In this document: positions 60,901 to 64,000 of the stretch, in pieces
Layout of the letters: every line of letters starts with the position of its first letter
How positions within the stretch are numbered: the stretch's first letter is position 1
DNA from: Burhinus oedicnemus
Lineage: Eukaryota; Chordata; Aves; Charadriiformes; Burhinidae
DNA length: 64,000 bases
Assembly: GCA_008921705.1 (NCBI GenBank)
Contig: VFFE01006875.1
Span: forward strand, 471,446 to 535,445
Direction: 5' to 3'
Made by a program: the position numbers and the translations under genes
Notes under the pieces: model-generated
The model's input: only the letters and a program-made list of their open reading frames with translations
What the model was told of the DNA's origin: nothing
Database searches by the model: none

Positions 60901-63180
60901 TCTCTAATTCCCTTCATCCACTGCTTCCTCCCTGCTATATATATATATATGCAAAATTATTTGCCAGCAATGCCAGTTTGTCAAGGAACTCCTCCCTTTC
61001 CCACTTCTAATACAAAGTTCTAGTGTAGGTTATACCACTAAACTGAATCTTCTTTGTTTTTACAACCTCTTCCTAAAAGGCATCAATAGTTCTTCTGCCA
61101 GCAATAAATGTGTATCAGACAGTTTCCATTCCTTGATTGACTTCAATCAAGCTATTTAAAAAAAGGGGGGGGGGGGGGGTGCACTTATGCTTCCCAGAAA
61201 ACTTTTTTCTCTTACACATCTCTGGTTAGAAGGACTCCAGTGTAATGTCTCAATTAGCAAGATGGAATCAAAGTTACTACTAAAATCAAAGTTCTTACTA
61301 ACAGTGCACTCACTCCCAAACATTACTCAACATAAAGTAAACCTGCACAACAGCTCTGCTATAATTAATCCCACTCTACAAAGATGAAGCCTTAAAGCTG
61401 TCAAGCTTTCATCTTCCATAAACATGGAAGAGTCAGTGTTTTCAGCCTGAGACATTTTAAAGCAGATACTAAATTAAACCATGAGACCCCATTACAAGTA
61501 AGCTTCTTTACCTGCTTTTGGGAGCAGATGAAATTTATGCACGCAGTGCTGGTCAGTTAAACTTCGCTCTTCGCAAAGCTGATGCCCATTGCTCCAGAAC
61601 TTGTAGCAGTCCTCGTTAAGCTGCATGGCGTACTTGTGAAAGGCTGGGCCGCGGGCATGCTGACTGTACACACGCAAGGCCTGTGCCAGTTGGTTCTTAT
61701 GGACCGTCATGGTGTAATTGTGGGGCAGGTTGGATTGATAGGCGCTGTGGGCCATGGGGAGAGCTTTCTGGCAACGGTTTTCAGAGAACTTGGTGTCTAT
61801 ATCTAAATAGCCCTCCAAGACTTTGATGCTACCCATGATTTTTGAGCTCAGTTCCCCAGTGAGAGAGGTCGGGTCATCATCTTTGCCTTCAATGGTCACT
61901 TCATACAGTTTTAAAGCTGCAGCAACCCACTTCTGGTAGGTTGGGAGCTCGAAGTGAGAGGGCTGCGGGTTCCTCCCCACGCTGTCATCGAAGCCCTTCT
62001 TGCTCAGCACCAGCTCCACATGCTGCCACAAGAACTCCTTGAGGGTGCAGTCCACAAGCTGCCCAGAGGAGCTGGAGCTGCTGCTGCTGCTCTCTGCATG
62101 GAAGGACAGCTGCTGCCTGCCATGCCGCATCATCTGATACCTCCTGGGTCCCGACAGGGTGGGAGCCAGCAGCGAGTCTGTCTCTCTCATGGTGCAGTTG
62201 CTCCTGAGTTGGTCGAGAAGCATGGCCACTGGATCATCTCCATCCTGGGGCCCACCAGCCACAATGTACACGAAAGCCTGGTTAGCAGGCACGGTGAATA
62301 GGCAGTTGATGCTCTGGTTGGTTAGCACCCTGCTCTTTCGGAAGATGCGGTAGATCTGATCCTCCAGAGCATGCTGCAACCTCCTCTTGGGGGAGTGCTT
62401 CTTGGGGGGAGGCTTTTCCAGGTGACCACAGGGGTCCTGGCCCCTGCCTGGGAGGGGATCCACCTTCAGGGCCCCGTTGAGCTGGAAGAGGAAGAGGAGG
62501 CGCGGAGGGCATGGCCTGCAGTTGAGCTTCCACTCCTTGCCGACCGGGCAGTCTTTGATGGCAGCCTTCAGGGAGGGCAGGACCTTCTGCCGCAGCCCAT
62601 CCAGCGCCCTGAAGACGCGGTCGTAGGTGATGTCAAAGGAGCAGGTGGGATGTACCAGCAGCAGGATGTGGCAGACGGAGAAGAGATAGAGGAGGCTCAG
62701 GCAGTGCAGCTTCTCCTGGTGCTTCCAGAATTCGTGGGCCTCGGCGTGAGGCAGCGGGGCCGGGCCGCCGGCAGGGTGGCCGGGCCCACTCTCCCTGCTC
62801 TCAGCCGCCGCCAGGTCCCCACAGGCCCGCAGCAGCTGCGGCGTGTCGCAGATGGAGGTGAGCACCAAGTACAGCACCCTGCTCTCCTGGCTGTAGTAGG
62901 CCTGCAGCTGGTTGTAGTCTTTAGCCGCCGGCTCGACCTCTTGCCCTGGGGCACCGTCCGCCAGCTCGGGGTCCTCCTCCTCGAAGAGAGGGAAGACCTG
63001 CCGGTCGCACACGGTGCTCACCAGGGCCGCCTTCTCCGAGTACAGCTGCAGCGCCGTCTTCCCGAAGATGCCCACCACGCACACCTCCTCATCGCCGACC
63101 GCCGCCGGGCCGCCCCCCTCGGCGGCTGCCGTAGCGGTCAGCAGCATCTCCCGCAGGCTGACGGGCCCCACCGCCGCCAT
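57733..63180 (-). CDS. SMG8: SMG8, nonsense-mediated mRNA decay factor (4 exons, 962 aa)
   Basis: Join of 63180-61512, 60846-60701, 60288-59413 and 57930-57733 gives 2889 nt, 962 residues plus TAA (human 991). Known role: SMG8 with SMG9 binds the SMG1 kinase and restrains its phosphorylation of UPF1 in nonsense-mediated decay; the SMG8 C-terminal part inhibits the kinase. Seen: N-terminal GPVSLREML; VCVVGIFGKTAL (about 33-44) opening the G-fold-like N-terminal domain; CHILLLVHPTCSFDITYDRV; a Ser9 tract (364-372) also present in human; Cys-rich GACNCGRKQAPRDDPFDIKA (579 onwards); RQASTVEYLPGMLHSNCPKG; GRGRRRDDIARAFVGFEYED; and a C-terminus close to human ending YKVLRGILKAITQ. An in-frame ATG 30 nt upstream (63210) would give 972 residues; the second ATG is preferred because it aligns with human MAGPVSLR and has GCCATGG context. 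Shorter than human mainly in the low-complexity N-terminal loop. Confidence 0.97.
57931..59412 (-). other. SMG8 intron 3 (1.5 kb)
   Basis: GTAAGG...TTTCAG. AT-rich; no other element recognised. The remaining SMG8 introns are 60289-60700 and 60847-61511. Confidence 0.88.
59413..60288 (-). CDS. SMG8: SMG8 exon 3 (876 nt)
   Basis: Acceptor TTTCTCATAG, donor GTAAGG. Encodes residues 606-897 from LLEEKCCGKLEHINFPVF to DAPLQITLTPQ. The reading frame continues past the donor into the intron, so the exon end is set by the splice site and by homology. Confidence 0.96.
60701..60846 (-). CDS. SMG8: SMG8 exon 2 (146 nt)
   Basis: Acceptor TTTTTGCTTTTAG, donor GTAACT. Encodes residues 557-605 with CNC (581-583) and DDPFDIKAANYDFYQ, close to human as recalled. 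Confidence 0.96.
60936..60950. repeat. (TA)n microsatellite
   Basis: About seven TA units in SMG8 intron 1. Confidence 0.85.
61165..61179. repeat. G15 homopolymer
   Basis: Fifteen G preceded by A7, in SMG8 intron 1. On the minus strand this is C15 followed by T7. Confidence 0.95.
61512..63180 (-). CDS. SMG8: SMG8 exon 1, coding part (1669 nt)
   Basis: Encodes residues 1-556 plus one base and ends AAAGCAG before a GTAAAG donor at 61511. Residues beyond KAG in the open frame are intron read-through. The GC-rich 5' part codes the Ala/Gly/Glu-rich loop that differs most from human. Confidence 0.96.
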
Positions 63181-63232
63181 GGCTCCGCTCAGCCCGGCGG
63201 GCAGCGGCATGGCTCCGCTCCGCTCCGCCCGC

Positions 63233-63240
63233 CCGGAAGC
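63233..63240 (+). promoter_or_regulatory. ETS/GABP-type motif CCGGAAGC
   Basis: Match to the GABPA core (CCGGAAG), about 25 bp upstream of the first SMG8 ATG. Motif match only. Confidence 0.5.
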
Positions 63241-63257
63241 GGCGGTGCCCCGGCCCC

Positions 63258-63267
63258 GCGCATGCGC
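63258..63267. promoter_or_regulatory. NRF1 site GCGCATGCGC
   Basis: Perfect palindromic NRF1 consensus about 50 bp upstream of the first SMG8 ATG and 80 bp upstream of the second, 17 bp from the ETS motif. Motif match only. Confidence 0.65.
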
Positions 63268-63560
63268 AGCCCGGCGGCGGGGGCGGGCTCGGGGCGAGCA
63301 CGCAGAAGCGCGATCGTTACCGACGCTTCAGGAGCCCTCGGTGCCGGCCAGAAACGGGGAGTGCGCGGCCGGAGGGAGCGGGCTGCAAGAGACGCGCCGC
63401 GGCAACGCTTTGTAATAAATCAGGAGCAACGATACGGCGGAGCGGCACGGCACGGGTGCGGGAAACCTGCGGACTCCCAACAGCCCGGGGCTCGGTCCCG
63501 CGGGGCCGTGATCCGTGATCCCCGCCCCCCGCCTGTCCGCCGCCGGTGAACTTGGCTTTA

Positions 63561-64000
63561 AATTGGGGCAGGCTTTCGGTTTTTAAGCAGCGCAGTATTT
63601 GAACGGAATAGGTGATCTGGCACCAGCCAAAAGAGATATGTAGTGCAATTCCTTCATACAGTCTTACCCGCATAATTGGCTTATTTGTGGAAAATTCCAG
63701 CCTTTCACTTTAATAAACATTAGAGTGCAAAACTGCTGCTTTTCTTTGAGCCTGTATAGGTACCATCAAGATTTTTCTTGTTCAAAAAAAAACCCGTAAA
63801 AACAATACCGAATTTCAGCAAATACATGCGTATTTATATTACAAGGAGCACCAGTGCTGGGAGCATAAGAGTCGCTGCTTCAGCAGCAGCCAGGTAGCAA
63901 AAGACTCGGGAAATTTCATTGTTTGTTGGGTTTTTTTCCCATTAACAGAAAAGATGCAGCGGGACTGAGAGACATAAAAAGATGCTGCCTTTAAAAAGCA
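63561..64000. other. Upstream flank of SMG8, no gene recognised
   Basis: AT-rich sequence beyond the CpG island. By synteny the next gene should be PRR11, transcribed toward SMG8, but no PRR11 coding sequence is visible here; at most its 3'UTR could be present. Confidence 0.6.

Larger units (their letters stand above)
62900..63560 (-). promoter_or_regulatory. CpG island and promoter of SMG8
   Basis: GC- and CpG-rich block over the SMG8 start and 350 bp upstream, with an ETS motif at 63233-63240 and a perfect NRF1 palindrome at 63258-63267. CpG density falls sharply after about 63560. No TATA box recognised, as usual for housekeeping genes. Confidence 0.85.

Noticed and set aside
62371..63549. 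392-codon open frame on the plus strand, antisense to SMG8 exon 1
   Set aside because: It is the GC-rich shadow of SMG8 coding sequence; the translation resembles no protein and has no independent start or splice support.
1..64000. CRISPR arrays, bacterial operons, phage or intact retroviral elements
   Set aside because: No regularly spaced repeats, ribosome binding sites, LTR pairs or gag/pol-like frames were found; the DNA is vertebrate nuclear.

Overview
The window is 64 kb of vertebrate nuclear DNA, almost certainly avian. All coding sequence lies in spliced exons with GT/AG boundaries. A 5'-truncated CR1 LINE (53340-53932) ends in the ATTCTGTG-type 3' terminus typical of birds, an older CR1 and several worn MIR/CORE-SINE remnants sit in introns, and CpG islands mark promoters. 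Nothing bacterial, viral or plasmid-like was seen.

Three protein-coding genes are present, all on the minus strand, so they read from right to left: SMG8 (complete, 4 coding exons, 63180 to 57733), GDPD1 (complete coding region, 10 exons, 56062 to 40381) and YPEL2 (complete coding region, 4 coding exons, 22328 to 1191, with at least one 5' non-coding exon not found). I rebuilt the exons by hand from splice sites and reading phase. Every junction keeps frame, giving proteins of 962 (or 972), 312 and 119 residues. The order SMG8-GDPD1-YPEL2 on one strand matches human chromosome 17q22, so this is a conserved syntenic block; the chicken counterpart should be on chromosome 19 (from memory, not checked).

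Layout from left: 1-1190 YPEL2 3'UTR (runs off the window); 1191-22524 YPEL2 coding exons and introns, dominated by an 18.6 kb intron; 22525 to about 34 kb presumed YPEL2 intron 1, broken by an 896-base N gap (33671-34566) flanked by T runs, where a GC-rich first exon and promoter may be hidden; about 34.6-40.4 kb intergenic DNA plus GDPD1 3'UTR; 40381-56062 GDPD1; a CpG island over GDPD1 exon 1; a 1.7 kb SMG8-GDPD1 spacer; 57733-63210 SMG8; and the SMG8 CpG-island promoter with NRF1 and ETS motifs up to about 63.56 kb, then unassigned flank.

The genes share no obvious pathway. SMG8 is a regulatory subunit of the SMG1 kinase complex in nonsense-mediated mRNA decay, GDPD1 is a membrane lysophospholipase D of the glycerophosphodiester phosphodiesterase family, and YPEL2 is a small, extremely conserved zinc-binding Yippee protein. 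I found no new biological system. The points most worth a second look are the hidden YPEL2 first exon, the NRF1 motifs at both intact promoters, the tight SMG8-GDPD1 spacing, and the cluster of ancient SINE remnants around YPEL2 exon 2.
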